A stretch of DNA of 44,562 nt, taken from contig CAZEMA010000006.1 in the NCBI GenBank assembly GCA_964513155.1, forward strand, positions 1 to 44,562, given 5' to 3'. The position numbers and the translations under genes were made by a program. Below, piece after piece: positions 25,206 through 34,181 of this stretch (the first letter of the stretch is position 1; every line of letters starts with the position of its first letter). The notes beneath the pieces were generated by a model, which saw only the letters and a list, made by a program, of their open reading frames with translations, was not told where the DNA came from and made no database searches. The DNA is from DATEAV01 sp964513155 (lineage in GTDB: Bacteria > Chloroflexota > Anaerolineae > Anaerolineales > E44-bin32).

Positions 25206-26906
25206 ATGGCAGAGCGACCGTGGCTCAAGCACTATGACGCCGGGGTGCCGTACCACATCGAGTACCCACCAGTCCCTCTTTTCCACTTCTTGGAGGAAGA
25301 CGCTCGCAAATACCCCAACCGACCCTGCACCATATTCAAGGGCGCCAGAGTCAGCTACGCCGAGATGAATGAGCTCACCGACCGCCTGGCTGCGGGTCTG
25401 GCGGAGCTTGGCGTGAAGAAGGGGGACCCAGTTGGGATTCTGATGCCCAACACCCCCCAGTTCGTCCTGGCCTTCTATGCCATCCTGAAGGCCGGCGGGG
25501 TGGTGGTGGCGACCAACCCGCTGTATACGGCTCGGGAGATTGAACACCAACTGAATGATGCTGGCGTCGAGATCATGCTCGTGATGAGCAACTTCTACAA
25601 GACCCTCAGGCAGGTGCAACCCAAGACCAAGCTCAAGAAGATCGTCGTGAGCAACATCAAGGAGTACTTGCCGGGGATGGTGAGTCTCCTGTTCACTCTG
25701 GCCAAAGAGAAGAAAGGCGGTCACCGGGTGGAGCTGGCAAGCGGCGACATCTGGATGAAGGACCTGATCGCCCGTCACCCGCGAACGGATCGGCCCAAGC
25801 TGGAGATCGGGCAGGACGATGTCTGTATCTTCCAGTATAGTGGCGGCACGACGGGTGTCTCCAAGGCGGCCGTCTCCCTGCACCGAAATCTGGTCGCCAA
25901 CACCCTCCAGATCCGCTCCTGGATGCCCGATTGCAAGGAGGGGGAGGAGATCGTCCTGATGGCCATCCCGCTCTTCCACGTCTACGGGATGGTAGCCGGG
26001 ATGAGCTTTGCCATTGCGGCCGGAGCCTCGATGGTCATGGTGCCCAATCCGCGGGACATGGCCGACGTCCTGGGATCGATCGGCAGGTACCGCCCGACGA
26101 TCTACCCGGGCGTGCCCACAATGTACAACGCCATCAACAATCACCCCGACGTCAAGGCTAAGAAGGTGGACGTGACTTCGATCAAGGCCTGCATCTCGGG
26201 TTCGGCCCCGCTGATGCGGGAGACGAAGGAACGATTCGAGGCCCTCACGGGGGGCAAGCTCGTGGAAGGATATGGGCTCTCCGAAGCACCCACGGCCACG
26301 CACTGCAATCCGCTTAACGGGGAGACGCGCACGGGCTCCATTGGCTTGCCGATGCCGGATGTCGAGTCAGGCATCATGTCCCTGGATGACGGGGTGACCC
26401 AGCTCAAGCCGGGCGAGGTCGGTGAGCTGGTCATCCGGAGCCCCAACGTCATGAAGGGCTATCACAACATGCCGACCGAGACGGCCAATACCTTGCGCGG
26501 AGGCTGGCTGTACACGGGGGATATCGCCCGGATGGACGAGGATGGCTACTTCTACATCGTCGACCGCAAGAAGGAGCTCATCAAGCCGGGTGGCTATCAG
26601 GTCTGGCCGCGCGACGTGGAAGAGGCTATCGCCGAGAACCCAAAGGTGCTCGAGGTGGGCGTGGCGGGCGTGCCTGACGCCTACCGAGGCGAGACGGTCA
26701 AGGCGTGGGTTGTGGTCAAGCCAGGCCAGACGTTGACCGAGGACGAGGTCAAGGCCTGGTGCAAGGAGCGCCTGGCGCCCTTCAAGGTGCCGACCAGCGT
26801 CGAGTTCCTCAAGGAGATCCCCAAGACGACGGTCGGCAAGATCCTGCGACGCGAGCTGGTTCGGATGGACAAGGAGAAGAAGGAGAAGGCGGGGAAAGCG
26901 TCCTAG
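25206..26906 (+). CDS. Long-chain fatty acid-CoA ligase (FadD-like)
   Basis: A 566-residue ANL-superfamily enzyme that activates a fatty acid through an acyl-adenylate to acyl-CoA; it is cytosolic or membrane-associated. The P-loop-like motif is YSGGTTGVSK (about residues 210-219) and the adenylate-binding motif is GYGLSEAPTATH. The hinge region is YTGDIARMDEDGYFYIVDRKKELIKPGGYQV (near 436), and the catalytic lysine lies in TVGKILRREL (near 544). The start has a strong AAGGAGG seven bases upstream. It is divergent from the aminotransferase operon and ends at a large inverted repeat. Several lipid genes occur in this window, but none forms an operon with it. Chain-length preference cannot be read. 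Confidence 0.92.
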   Translation: MAERPWLKHYDAGVPYHIEYPPVPLFHFLEEDARKYPNRPCTIFKGARVSYAEMNELTDRLAAGLAELGVKKGDPVGILMPNTPQFVLAFYAILKAGGVVVATNPLYTAREIEHQLNDAGVEIMLVMSNFYKTLRQVQPKTKLKKIVVSNIKEYLPGMVSLLFTLAKEKKGGHRVELASGDIWMKDLIARHPRTDRPKLEIGQDDVCIFQYSGGTTGVSKAAVSLHRNLVANTLQIRSWMPDCKEGEEIVLMAIPLFHVYGMVAGMSFAIAAGASMVMVPNPRDMADVLGSIGRYRPTIYPGVPTMYNAINNHPDVKAKKVDVTSIKACISGSAPLMRETKERFEALTGGKLVEGYGLSEAPTATHCNPLNGETRTGSIGLPMPDVESGIMSLDDGVTQLKPGEVGELVIRSPNVMKGYHNMPTETANTLRGGWLYTGDIARMDEDGYFYIVDRKKELIKPGGYQVWPRDVEEAIAENPKVLEVGVAGVPDAYRGETVKAWVVVKPGQTLTEDEVKAWCKERLAPFKVPTSVEFLKEIPKTTVGKILRRELVRMDKEKKEKAGKAS

Positions 26907-26934
26907 GCGGCGATCTCTCGAGAGGCGAAAGACA

Positions 26935-26977
26935 CCGACTTCCGAAGTCGGGCCCACGGCCCGACTTCGGAAGTCGG
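26935..26977. terminator. 20-bp perfect inverted repeat with nested palindromes
   Basis: The arms 26935-26954 and 26958-26977 are exact reverse complements around a 3-base loop. Each arm is also a near palindrome (CCGACTTC-C-GAAGTCGG), so each could fold alone or the whole could form a cruciform. It lies between the convergent acyl-CoA ligase and permease genes, which suggests a bidirectional terminator, although neither side has a clear U-tract. Confidence 0.7.
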
Positions 26978-26995
26978 TTGCGTGCCAGCGGGAAG

Positions 26996-28182
26996 CTAGG
27001 ACCTCAAGTAGAACGGAATGTCGATGATCGCCCGCACATGGCCGAACCTGCGGCGACGGTAGAGCAGGGCCAGCCGGAGAAGCCAGGCCGTCTGGTTGTG
27101 CAGCAGATTCTCCCACCAATGGGCGGGCACGAACTCGGGCATGATGATGGTGGCCAGTTGGCCGTCATTGTGTTCCTGGTCCGTCTGGTCGAGGTATTCG
27201 AGCAGGGGGCCGACGATCGACCGATAGGGAGAGGGAACGACGGCCAATGGCACGCCCTGTCCCCAGGACTCCCACTCCTTGCGCATCTTGTCGGCATCTC
27301 CCGGATTGATCTCCACGTAAACTGCCGTCACCCGATCGGAGATCGATCGGGCGTAACGCAGGGCCTCGACCACACCCCGATGGATGCCCGAGATCGGAAC
27401 CACAACGCGCGGCGCCGGCATCGGCTTGAGCGAGGGCGGCAGGCCGCGCAGGGTCAGCTCTTTCCCGACCTCGGCGTAGTGCCGGCGGATGGCATAAAAG
27501 GCCGCCACCATGAGGGGGACAACGAGGATCACGATCCAGGCGCCGTCACGGAACTTGGCGACGGCGACGACCAGCAGGGTGAGCGTGGTGGTGACTGCCC
27601 CCAGGCCGTTGATCGGCGCCTTGAGCCACCAGCCGCGGCCCCGCAGGCGGAACCAGTGGACGACCATCCCCGTCTGCGAGAGGGTGAAGGCAAGGAAGAC
27701 GCCAACGGCGAAGAGAGGGATCAAGGCGTGACTGTCACCGTGGAACAGGATGATCAGGGCCCCGGTCAGGGCCGCCAGGAGAAGCATGCCATTGGAGAAC
27801 ACCAGCCGGTCGCCGAGCTGGGAGAGTTGCGTCGGTAGGAATCGATCACGGGCCAGGACCGACGCCAGGCGAGGGAAGCCGGCGAAACTGGTGTTGGCGG
27901 CCACGGCCAGGACCAACAACGTGCCGGATTGCACGATGACGTACAGGGGCCCAGCGCCCAGAACGCGCCGCGCCAGGGCCGAGAGGATTGTCTCCTCGGG
28001 GCCCGCAACCACGCCGAAGTACTGGGTCAGACCGATGCTGCCGACGAAGAGGATGCCCATCAGCAGCGCCATCACCAGCAAGGTCTTCCTGGCGTTGCTG
28101 GCCTCGGGTGGCTTGAAGGCCGGCACACCGTTGCTGATGGCCTCGATGCCGGTCAGGGCCGTGCAGCCCGAGGCGAAGGTGT
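26996..28182 (-). CDS. APC-family permease, KimA-like potassium/amino acid transporter, N-terminus missing in gap
   Basis: Only the last 395 residues are present; the gene runs into the N gap. The readable part begins TFASGCTALTGIEAISNGVP, a conserved block of the KimA (YdaO) branch of the APC superfamily, which imports K+ with protons. About five to six membrane helices are seen, followed by a cytoplasmic domain of about 150 residues (VVVPISGIHRGVVEALRYARSI). That domain resembles the C-terminal regulatory domain of KimA proteins. About 200 residues should lie in the gap. The GTG at 28126 is an internal valine codon, not a start. It is downstream of ftsH in the same direction. An amino-acid substrate cannot be excluded. 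Confidence 0.8.
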
Positions 28183-28282
28183 NNNNNNNNNNNNNNNNNN
28201 NNNNNNNNNNNNNNNNNNNNNNNNNNNNNNNNNNNNNNNNNNNNNNNNNNNNNNNNNNNNNNNNNNNNNNNNNNNNNNNNNN
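28183..28282. other. Scaffold gap (100 N), genuine missing sequence
   Basis: Unlike the other two gaps, its flanks are not duplicated. It removes the 3' end of ftsH and the 5' part of the permease. From usual family lengths, at least about 0.7 kb is probably missing, so the 100 N is a placeholder. Confidence 0.85.
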
Positions 28283-30048
28283 CGCTGGGCGATGGCGTCC
28301 AAGTGAGAGCGGAACTCCTTCAAGATGCCCAGCGCCTGATCGTACGACTTACTGACCAGTCGCCTGACCTCGTCGTCTATCTCCTCGGCGACCCTCTCGG
28401 AGTAGTCGCGCTGTTCCGAGATCTCCCGACCCAGGAAGATCAGTTCCTGCTTCTGTCCGTACACCATCGGGCCCATCCCCTCGCTCATGCCCAGACGGGT
28501 GACCATCGTACGGGCCAGCTTGGTAACGCGTTCGAGATCGTTAGAGGCGCCCGAGGTGATGTCGTTGAAGACCAGGTCTTCGGCAGCGCGGCCGCCCAGC
28601 AGACCCGCCATGTCGGCCTTCAGCTTGTTGCGAGAGAGCAGCGTGCGATCCTCTTCGGGGAGAGCCATGGTAAAGCCGCCCATCATGCCACGGGCGATGA
28701 TGCTGACCTTCTGAACGGGGTCGGCCTCCGGCAGGACGTGCAAGACGATGGCATGGCCGGCCTCATGGTAGGCGACGATGCGCTTCTCCTCGTCGCTGAT
28801 GATCCGGCTCTTGCGCTCCGGGCCAGCGATCACGCGTTCGATGGCCTCCTGGAACTCCGAAGTACCGATGGAGTGCTTGTTGCGGCGGGCGGCCAGGATG
28901 GCAGCCTCGTTGACGATGTTCTCCAGGTCGGCGCCCACGAAACCGGGGGTGGCCTTGGCGATGGTCGTCAGGTCGGCCTCCGGCTCGATCGGCTTGCCCT
29001 TGACGTGGACCTTGAGGATGGCTTCGCGCCCGCGCATGTCGGGACGATCGAGGATAACACGGCGGTCGAAGCGGCCGGGCCGGAGCAGGGCCGGATCGAG
29101 CACGTCTGGGCGGTTGGTCGCGGCCATGACGATCACGTTGGTGTCGGTGTCAAAGCCGTCCATTTCGACGAGCATCTGGTTGAGGGTCTGCTCGCGCTCG
29201 TCGTGGCTGCCGCCGAGACCCGCGCCGCGCTGGCGGCCCACGGCATCGATCTCGTCCACGAACACGATGCAGGGCGAATGGCGCTTCGCTTGCTCGAATA
29301 GGTCCCGGACCCGGCTGGCGCCCACGCCGACGAACATCTCGACGAACTCGGAGCCAGAGATCGAGAAGAACGGGACGCCGGCTTCGCCGGAGACGGCCTT
29401 GGCAAGCAGCGTCTTGCCGGTCCCAGGCGCGCCGATCAGGAGGACGCCCTTGGGGATGCGCGCGCCGAGGGCGATGAACTTCTCGGGTTCCTTGAGGAAC
29501 TCGACGACCTCTTGGAGCTCTTCCTTTGCCTCTTCGACGCCGGCGACATCCTCGAAGGTCACGGTCGGCTGATCACCGGTGAACATCCGGGCCCGGCTCT
29601 TGCCGAAGGCGATGGCCTGGTTGTTCGTGCCCTGAGCCTGGCGGAACATGAGCAGGATCAGGGCGGCGATCACGATGACCGGAAGGGCATAGCTGATCAA
29701 AGAGACCACCATGCTCCAGTCGCTAGGCTGTTGGACCTCCCACTCGATGCGGGCTGGCGACAACTGCTCGGGCGTGACGCCCAGAGCGATCAGTTGTTCG
29801 ATGGCGGTCCTACCCGGTTCCTTGCGGGAGACGGCGATATGGTCCTCGCTGTCCCGGAACTGGATCCTCAAGACGTCTTCGTTGACGGTGATTCGAGCTA
29901 CGTCGCCGTTCTGTATTGCTTCGGCGACCTGATTCAAGTAAAGGTTCACCGGCTGCGGAGTGCCCGGATTGCTCTTCAGGATGAGCACGGCAATGATGGC
30001 AATGAATCCGAGCAGGAAGAGCAGGTTGCGGCCACGTGCTGAATTCAC
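28283..30048 (-). CDS. ftsH: ATP-dependent zinc metalloprotease FtsH, C-terminus missing in gap
   Basis: The readable 588 residues give the canonical membrane AAA+ protease that degrades membrane and short-lived proteins. TM1 is about residues 8-25, the extracytoplasmic region follows, and TM2 is about 112-135. Walker A is GAPGTGKT (206-213), Walker B is CIVFVDEIDAVG, the pore motif lies in the FVEMFVGVG block, and SRH is ATNRPDVLDPALLRPGRFDRR. The zinc site is HEAGH (near 430). The last readable residues (LKEFRSHLDAIAQ) lie shortly before the usual C-terminus. The start is a GTG with GGAGGT five bases upstream. A TATAAT box lies about 53 bases upstream of it. Confidence 0.96.
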
Positions 30049-30100
30049 AGAAACCTCCCACCACTACCCGTGAGCCAGCCTTGCGGCTTGGTTCGGAGGC

Positions 30101-30130
30101 ATTATACCCCAGCCGATGGAGGCTTGCCAG
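30101..30130 (-). promoter_or_regulatory. Promoter of ftsH
   Basis: On the minus strand CTGGCA (30130-30125) and TATAAT (30106-30101, context GGGTATAATGCC) are 18 bases apart. The mRNA leader would be about 45 bases. Confidence 0.5.
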
Positions 30131-30241
30131 TGAGACGAGGGTTGGGGGCGGCGGGTCGGACCGCCTCCGCTGAAGGGTCGATCTGCGCTGCGGTGCGGGG
30201 CACGGACTTTGGCGACTGATCTGTGCTCGCAAGGCGCACCG

Positions 30242-31252
30242 TCAGCGCAAGAAGACGAGGAGCCAGAGTGGAATCAAGCCGCCGACGGCGGCGAGCGCCA
30301 GGAGCCCAAGAGCGACCGCCGTCCAGTCAATCTGACCGGCCGCGAGCGGCCGGAGAGGCACCGTATGTGCCTGAGGCTCGGCAACGGGAGCTTGAAGAGG
30401 AGGGAGCGCCTCCGCCAGTTGCGGATGGAGGGCGAAGGAGGCCAGCACGCGGCCCAGCTGATCGGCAGCGCGGTAGCGTGCCGAAGGCTCCTTGGAAAGC
30501 ACCTTCAGCACAATCTGCTCCAGCGCAGGAGGAATGGCGGGATCGAACGCCCGGGGAAGAGGGGGCGGTGCGGAGAGATGCAGCTCGGTGAGCAGGCCAG
30601 GATCCTCCGAGTCGAAGGGCAGCCTGCCCGTCAACAACTCGAAGAGGATGACACCCAGAGCGTAGACATCGCTGGCGGGAGAAGGTGGCCCTCCGGCAGC
30701 TTGTTCGGGGGAGAAGTACTGAGGGCTTCCCCAGACGATGTCGACGGTCTCGTCGGGATGGATGGAGGCCAAGGCGCGGGCGATGCCGAAGTCCGTGATC
30801 TTGGCGCGGCCATCGGGTGAGACGAGGACGTTCTGGGGTTTCATGTCGCAGTGGACGAGTCCCGCCCGGTGCGCATAGCCGATCCCGGCACAGATTTGGA
30901 TCATCAGGTCAACGGCCTCCTGCGGGGGCAATCGACCCCGCCGACGCAGGAGAGTCTTTAGGTCGGTGCCCTCAACGTATTCCATGACCATGAAGTAGCG
31001 GGAGGCGTCGAGACCGAAGTCGTAAACGGTGACGATGTTCGGATGGAGCAGGTTGGCGGCTGCCCTGGCTTCCTGGAGGAACCTGGCGGGAAAAGCGGGA
31101 TCGGCGGTGAGGTCATCGCGCAGGATCTTGATGGCTACATCGCGTTGCAGATTGAGGTCGCGGGCGTGGTACACAAGTGCCATGCCGCCCACGCCGACCT
31201 CCTGCAGCAGCTGATAGCGGCCGCCGAGCAGGCTGTCTTCCGAGACTGCCAT
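30242..31252 (-). CDS. Ser/Thr protein kinase with C-terminal membrane anchor
   Basis: A 336-residue Hanks-type kinase. The Gly loop is VGVGGMALVY, the ATP lysine K42 is in VAIKIL, the catalytic loop is HCDMKPQN (134-141), DFG is at 154-156, and the activation loop ends in GSPQYFSPEQA. The residue before the catalytic Asp is Cys rather than Arg, which makes it a non-RD kinase; such kinases often do not depend on activation-loop phosphorylation. A single hydrophobic helix (about 311-335) ends the protein, with only one residue after it, so the kinase is tail-anchored and has no extracytoplasmic sensor. It lies downstream of its own promoter and has no operon partner. Confidence 0.9.
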   Translation of the reverse strand: MAVSEDSLLGGRYQLLQEVGVGGMALVYHARDLNLQRDVAIKILRDDLTADPAFPARFLQEARAAANLLHPNIVTVYDFGLDASRYFMVMEYVEGTDLKTLLRRRGRLPPQEAVDLMIQICAGIGYAHRAGLVHCDMKPQNVLVSPDGRAKITDFGIARALASIHPDETVDIVWGSPQYFSPEQAAGGPPSPASDVYALGVILFELLTGRLPFDSEDPGLLTELHLSAPPPLPRAFDPAIPPALEQIVLKVLSKEPSARYRAADQLGRVLASFALHPQLAEALPPLQAPVAEPQAHTVPLRPLAAGQIDWTAVALGLLALAAVGGLIPLWLLVFLR

Positions 31253-31269
31253 GGTTTCTCCCGGGCCAG

Positions 31270-31298
31270 ATTGTACCCGCTTGTCCTGCTTGCGGCAA
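31270..31298 (-). promoter_or_regulatory. Promoter of the tail-anchored kinase
   Basis: On the minus strand TTGCCG (31298-31293) and TACAAT (31275-31270) are separated by 17 bases. The leader to the ATG would be about 11 bases. Confidence 0.5.
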
Positions 31299-31530
31299 AG
31301 GGTTGTATGGGTTCACGGGATATGTGATGGGCGGAGGAACCACGCGTGCTCAATCCCCTTGGACGATGCTGGCCCCTTGCTCCCCCGCCGTCCACGGCGG
31401 CCCGCACGCGAAGATCGCCCCTCGCACTCCACAGGGGCGAGACATGGCCGCCAGCCCGACCGCAGCGGCCCAAGCGCACCCCGCTGTGGCCCGTCCCGGA
31501 GGTCGTGAACCGACGGTCAAGTTCGCGCGC

Positions 31531-31536
31531 TATAAT
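31531..31536 (+). promoter_or_regulatory. -10 box before the lipid kinase gene
   Basis: A perfect TATAAT (context GCGCTATAATGAAA) 21 bases before the ATG. GGGAG lies in between as ribosome binding site. No clear -35 box is found. Confidence 0.5.
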
Positions 31537-31557
31537 GAAACCAAGGGAGCAGGCCTC

Positions 31558-32505
31558 ATGCGAAAAGCCTGGCTAATCCACAACCGGGCCGCAGGACGAT
31601 TTCCGGCCACGCCTTTCATCGGCCGAGCCGTGGAGGTGCTGGCCACCGGCGGCTGGGATGTGAGGATCGTCGAATGCAGCGCTGGACGGGAGCTGGCCTC
31701 CCTGGCCTCAGAAGCGGTTCGGGCAAAGTGCGAGGCGGTGTTTGTTGCCGGCGGCGACGGGTCGGTGGGGACCGTGGCCGGCGTGCTTGCCGGGAGCGAG
31801 ACAGCCTTGGGTGTGCTACCCTCCGGCACCGCCAATGTCTGGGCCCAGGAGATGGGGCTTCCGCGGCTTTCCTGGACGAACTGGTTTGCCCTGGAGGAGA
31901 GCGCGGCCCGGCTGGCGCGCGGGCAGATCCGCAGGATCGATGTCGGCGAGTGCAATGGGCGTTCCTTCCTGATGTGGGCGGGGATCGGGTTGGACGCGCG
32001 TATTGTGAACAGTATTGAGCCCAGGGAACGGTGGGAGAAGGTGCTAGCCACGGCCCACTACGCCGTCCTGGCTGTCTGGAATGCGCGTTCATGGGATGGG
32101 ATCGACCTGCATGTCCGTGCGGGCGGCCAGGAGTGGGATGACCGCTTTCTCGTTGCAGTGGCGTGCAACATCCGCTCCTACGCCGGGGGCCTGCTTGAGC
32201 TTTCGCCGGAGGCGATGGTCGACGATGGGCTGCTCGACTTCTGGTTGATCGGGGGCCGATCGCTGAGCGACGCTGTCACGCGCGTGGTGCAGGTGCTGTT
32301 GGGGAGGCACGAGGATTCGCCGGGGGTTGTCCACGTCAAGGCGGCAGAGGCAACGTTCGAATCCGATTCAAGCTTCGAGATGCAGTTTGATGGGGAGCCC
32401 TGCACGGTAGAGTCTCCGGCACGGTTCCGCGTTCGCAAGCAAGCCCTTCGCGCCCTGGTTCCCCGCAAGGGCACGAAGCCCCTCTTCTCCCAAGAGAGAA
32501 GCTGA
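31558..32505 (+). CDS. Diacylglycerol-kinase-family lipid kinase (DgkB/YegS type)
   Basis: A 315-residue cytosolic or peripheral lipid kinase. The start MRKAWLIHNRAAGR matches the family N-terminus (xxxNPxAG type). The nucleotide-binding motif is VFVAGGDGSVGTVAGVL, the next conserved motif is LGVLPSGTANVWAQEMGLP, and the C-terminal lobe contains FLMWAGIGLDARIV and DDGLLDFWLI. It would phosphorylate diacylglycerol or a related lipid, feeding phosphatidate back into phospholipid synthesis. The ATG at 31558 follows GGGAG and a -10 box; an upstream in-frame extension is not credible. The SH3b gene follows after 82 bases in the same direction. Confidence 0.9.
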   Translation: MRKAWLIHNRAAGRFPATPFIGRAVEVLATGGWDVRIVECSAGRELASLASEAVRAKCEAVFVAGGDGSVGTVAGVLAGSETALGVLPSGTANVWAQEMGLPRLSWTNWFALEESAARLARGQIRRIDVGECNGRSFLMWAGIGLDARIVNSIEPRERWEKVLATAHYAVLAVWNARSWDGIDLHVRAGGQEWDDRFLVAVACNIRSYAGGLLELSPEAMVDDGLLDFWLIGGRSLSDAVTRVVQVLLGRHEDSPGVVHVKAAEATFESDSSFEMQFDGEPCTVESPARFRVRKQALRALVPRKGTKPLFSQERS

Positions 32506-32587
32506 TGGCCGAGGGAATCACGCTCAGGCTGCTCGGTCCTAGAACGCCGGCTTCGATGTTGGCTCAGGGCTGTTTCCTCTTGCCAGG

Positions 32588-33103
32588 ATGAGAAAGATCG
32601 TGTCGTCCCTGCGATTTCCCAAGCCAAGCCCCGGATGCCTGTGGATGGGTGTTGGCGCCGCCATAGGGGCCGGCCTCGTTGCCACTGTTCTCGTGGCCAC
32701 CAGCGCCCTCCACGCGATCAGGGGAGGGCCAGCAGCGCCCGCGCCCGTTGTGACCATCCTGGTGTTCCCCACGCCGACAGCTACGCTCATCCCTGTGCCG
32801 ACCTCCACGCTGACGCCGACCGCTGAGCCGAGCCCGACCCTGGATCCTAGCGCCGGAGTCGCGTTTAGGGTAGGAGACCTGGCGGAGGTCACGGGAACCG
32901 GAGGCGAAGGGCTGCGGCTGCGGAGCGAGCCGGACCTGGAGGCGCCCATCAACCTCGTGGCGGTGGAGAGCGAGGTGTTCGAGGTCCGGGAGGCGCCCCG
33001 CGAGGCAGATGGATACTGGTGGGTGTACCTGGTCAATCCTTTTGACCCAACGATGAATGGCTGGGCTGTGGCGGCATACTTAAGGCTCCTCGGTACCCAG
33101 TGA
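32588..33103 (+). CDS. Membrane-anchored SH3b-domain protein
   Basis: A 171-residue protein. It has a short basic N-terminus, one membrane helix (about 18-44), and a Pro/Thr-rich linker of repeated PTP, PTS and PTA units (about 55-88). A bacterial SH3 domain follows (GDLAEVTGTGGEGLRLRSEPDLEAP, then WWVYLVNP and GWAVAAYLRLL). SH3b domains bind cell-wall peptides. The domain would sit outside the membrane, held off by the linker. It follows the lipid kinase gene. A Shine-Dalgarno site is weak (AGG adjoining the ATG). Confidence 0.8.
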   Translation: MRKIVSSLRFPKPSPGCLWMGVGAAIGAGLVATVLVATSALHAIRGGPAAPAPVVTILVFPTPTATLIPVPTSTLTPTAEPSPTLDPSAGVAFRVGDLAEVTGTGGEGLRLRSEPDLEAPINLVAVESEVFEVREAPREADGYWWVYLVNPFDPTMNGWAVAAYLRLLGTQ

Positions 33104-33409
33104 GTTGCACGTTTGCAGGGTGCAGGTTATCATCGCCCTCGGTTCGGCCGGCCGTGAATCCCTGGCAGGGGCGTCCCTGTGTTCCCGGCGGGACGGGCTT
33201 GGCATGGCCCGGGTACGTAAGTTGGCCAGATCAGAAGAGGTTGGGTCCGGAAGCCGCGGGAAGAGCGGTGGGGCCGAAGGGGGCATGTCCCAAATGAGAG
33301 AGGACGGACTGGGGATGGCCCGCAACGAGCGGAAACCGCATGAGTATCTCCTGGGGCCTCTACAGAATAGACTGGGGGGACAGGGCGGAGACCCTGTCGG
33401 AGGAAGGGC
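33104..33409. other. Intergenic region before the helical unknown
   Basis: In these 306 bases I see no gene. The only structure noted is the hairpin at 33379-33398. Confidence 0.45.
33379..33398 (+). promoter_or_regulatory. Hairpin abutting the ribosome binding site
   Basis: GACAGGG and CCCTGTC form a 7-bp stem around a 6-base loop. GGAGGAAGG follows at once and the ATG of the next gene is at 33410. The hairpin could affect ribosome access. Confidence 0.4.
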
Positions 33410-33970
33410 ATGAGCCAGGCGCTGGATGATCTTCTCAGTATCGCCGAGCGCGCCTACGTGCGCATGCAAGCCGGGGAGCTCATCTCCCAATGCCTGGATC
33501 AGGGAGATCAGGCGCCGCTGGACAACCTGGTGCAGCAGCTCGTCCTGGCGGGCGCTCCTTCCCTGTCGATCCTTCGGGAGATCCTGGACGAGATTCGCTC
33601 CACGCGGTCGACACTGCGGCAGGAAGGCCTGGCCCTGAGGCAGGATCTGAAGGAGGCATTGGCGGGCTTTGGGGTGCATCTGCCGAAGCTCCTTTCCGCT
33701 GACCCTCCCGAGGCGTTCCGACGTATCTGCGGACAGGGGTTGCGGGAAGAGATCCGAGAGGCAGCCCGCGAGCTCACGGCCGAAGATCAGGCCGTGCTGG
33801 ACGAGATCTGCGTAGATGCGAGCGGACGGGTAGCGAAGATCGCTGCCCGTCTGGCGTTGCTGGGGCATCTGGATAGCTCCGTTCGGGACTGGTTGGCAAG
33901 CCTGGCTTATGAGGCGGCCCGGGCCAACCGGGGGCCCGAAAGCCCGGAACCCACGATCCGGATGCACTGA
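33410..33970 (+). CDS. Unrecognised helical protein
   Basis: A 186-residue soluble protein, almost entirely alpha-helical by composition, rich in Leu, Glu, Arg and Ala. A central stretch of likely coiled coil (LREILDEIRSTRSTLRQEGLALRQDLKEAL) is visible. I do not recognise the family. No membrane segment or metal site is visible; two cysteines are scattered. The start has GGAGGAAGG directly upstream, which supports it as a real gene. It stands between the SH3b gene and the ABC transporter operon, same strand, with about 210 bases to the latter. A structural or regulatory role cannot be assigned. Confidence 0.7.
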   Translation: MSQALDDLLSIAERAYVRMQAGELISQCLDQGDQAPLDNLVQQLVLAGAPSLSILREILDEIRSTRSTLRQEGLALRQDLKEALAGFGVHLPKLLSADPPEAFRRICGQGLREEIREAARELTAEDQAVLDEICVDASGRVAKIAARLALLGHLDSSVRDWLASLAYEAARANRGPESPEPTIRMH

Positions 33971-34181
33971 CGCATACTCCGCGCCAGCTGTCCGGCACAG
34001 AACCCCTGCAGGAGCCGCTGAGGCGCGGCCAAACCGCAGCAGGACCAAGCTCCCTCCACCGACGATCGTTCCATTAGTCGCAAGCAGTCTCACGCGGGGA
34101 GTGAGGCGCGAGGGTTGTGTGCTCACTACGGCATTGGCGATGGACTCGGAGGCGGCTTGACGGTAGCGAGGAGGCTTGTGC

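Larger units (their letters stand above)
31253..31557. other. Divergent intergenic region, kinase to lipid kinase
   Basis: In these 305 bases I see no gene, only the two promoter elements listed separately. A longer open frame on the plus strand reads through it but has no supporting start or similarity. Confidence 0.5.

Noticed and set aside
28126..28128. Apparent start of a 376-aa permease at a GTG (MPAFKPP)
   Set aside because: The frame continues upstream with conserved sequence (GCTALTGIEAISNGV) into the gap, so this is an internal valine codon of a truncated gene.
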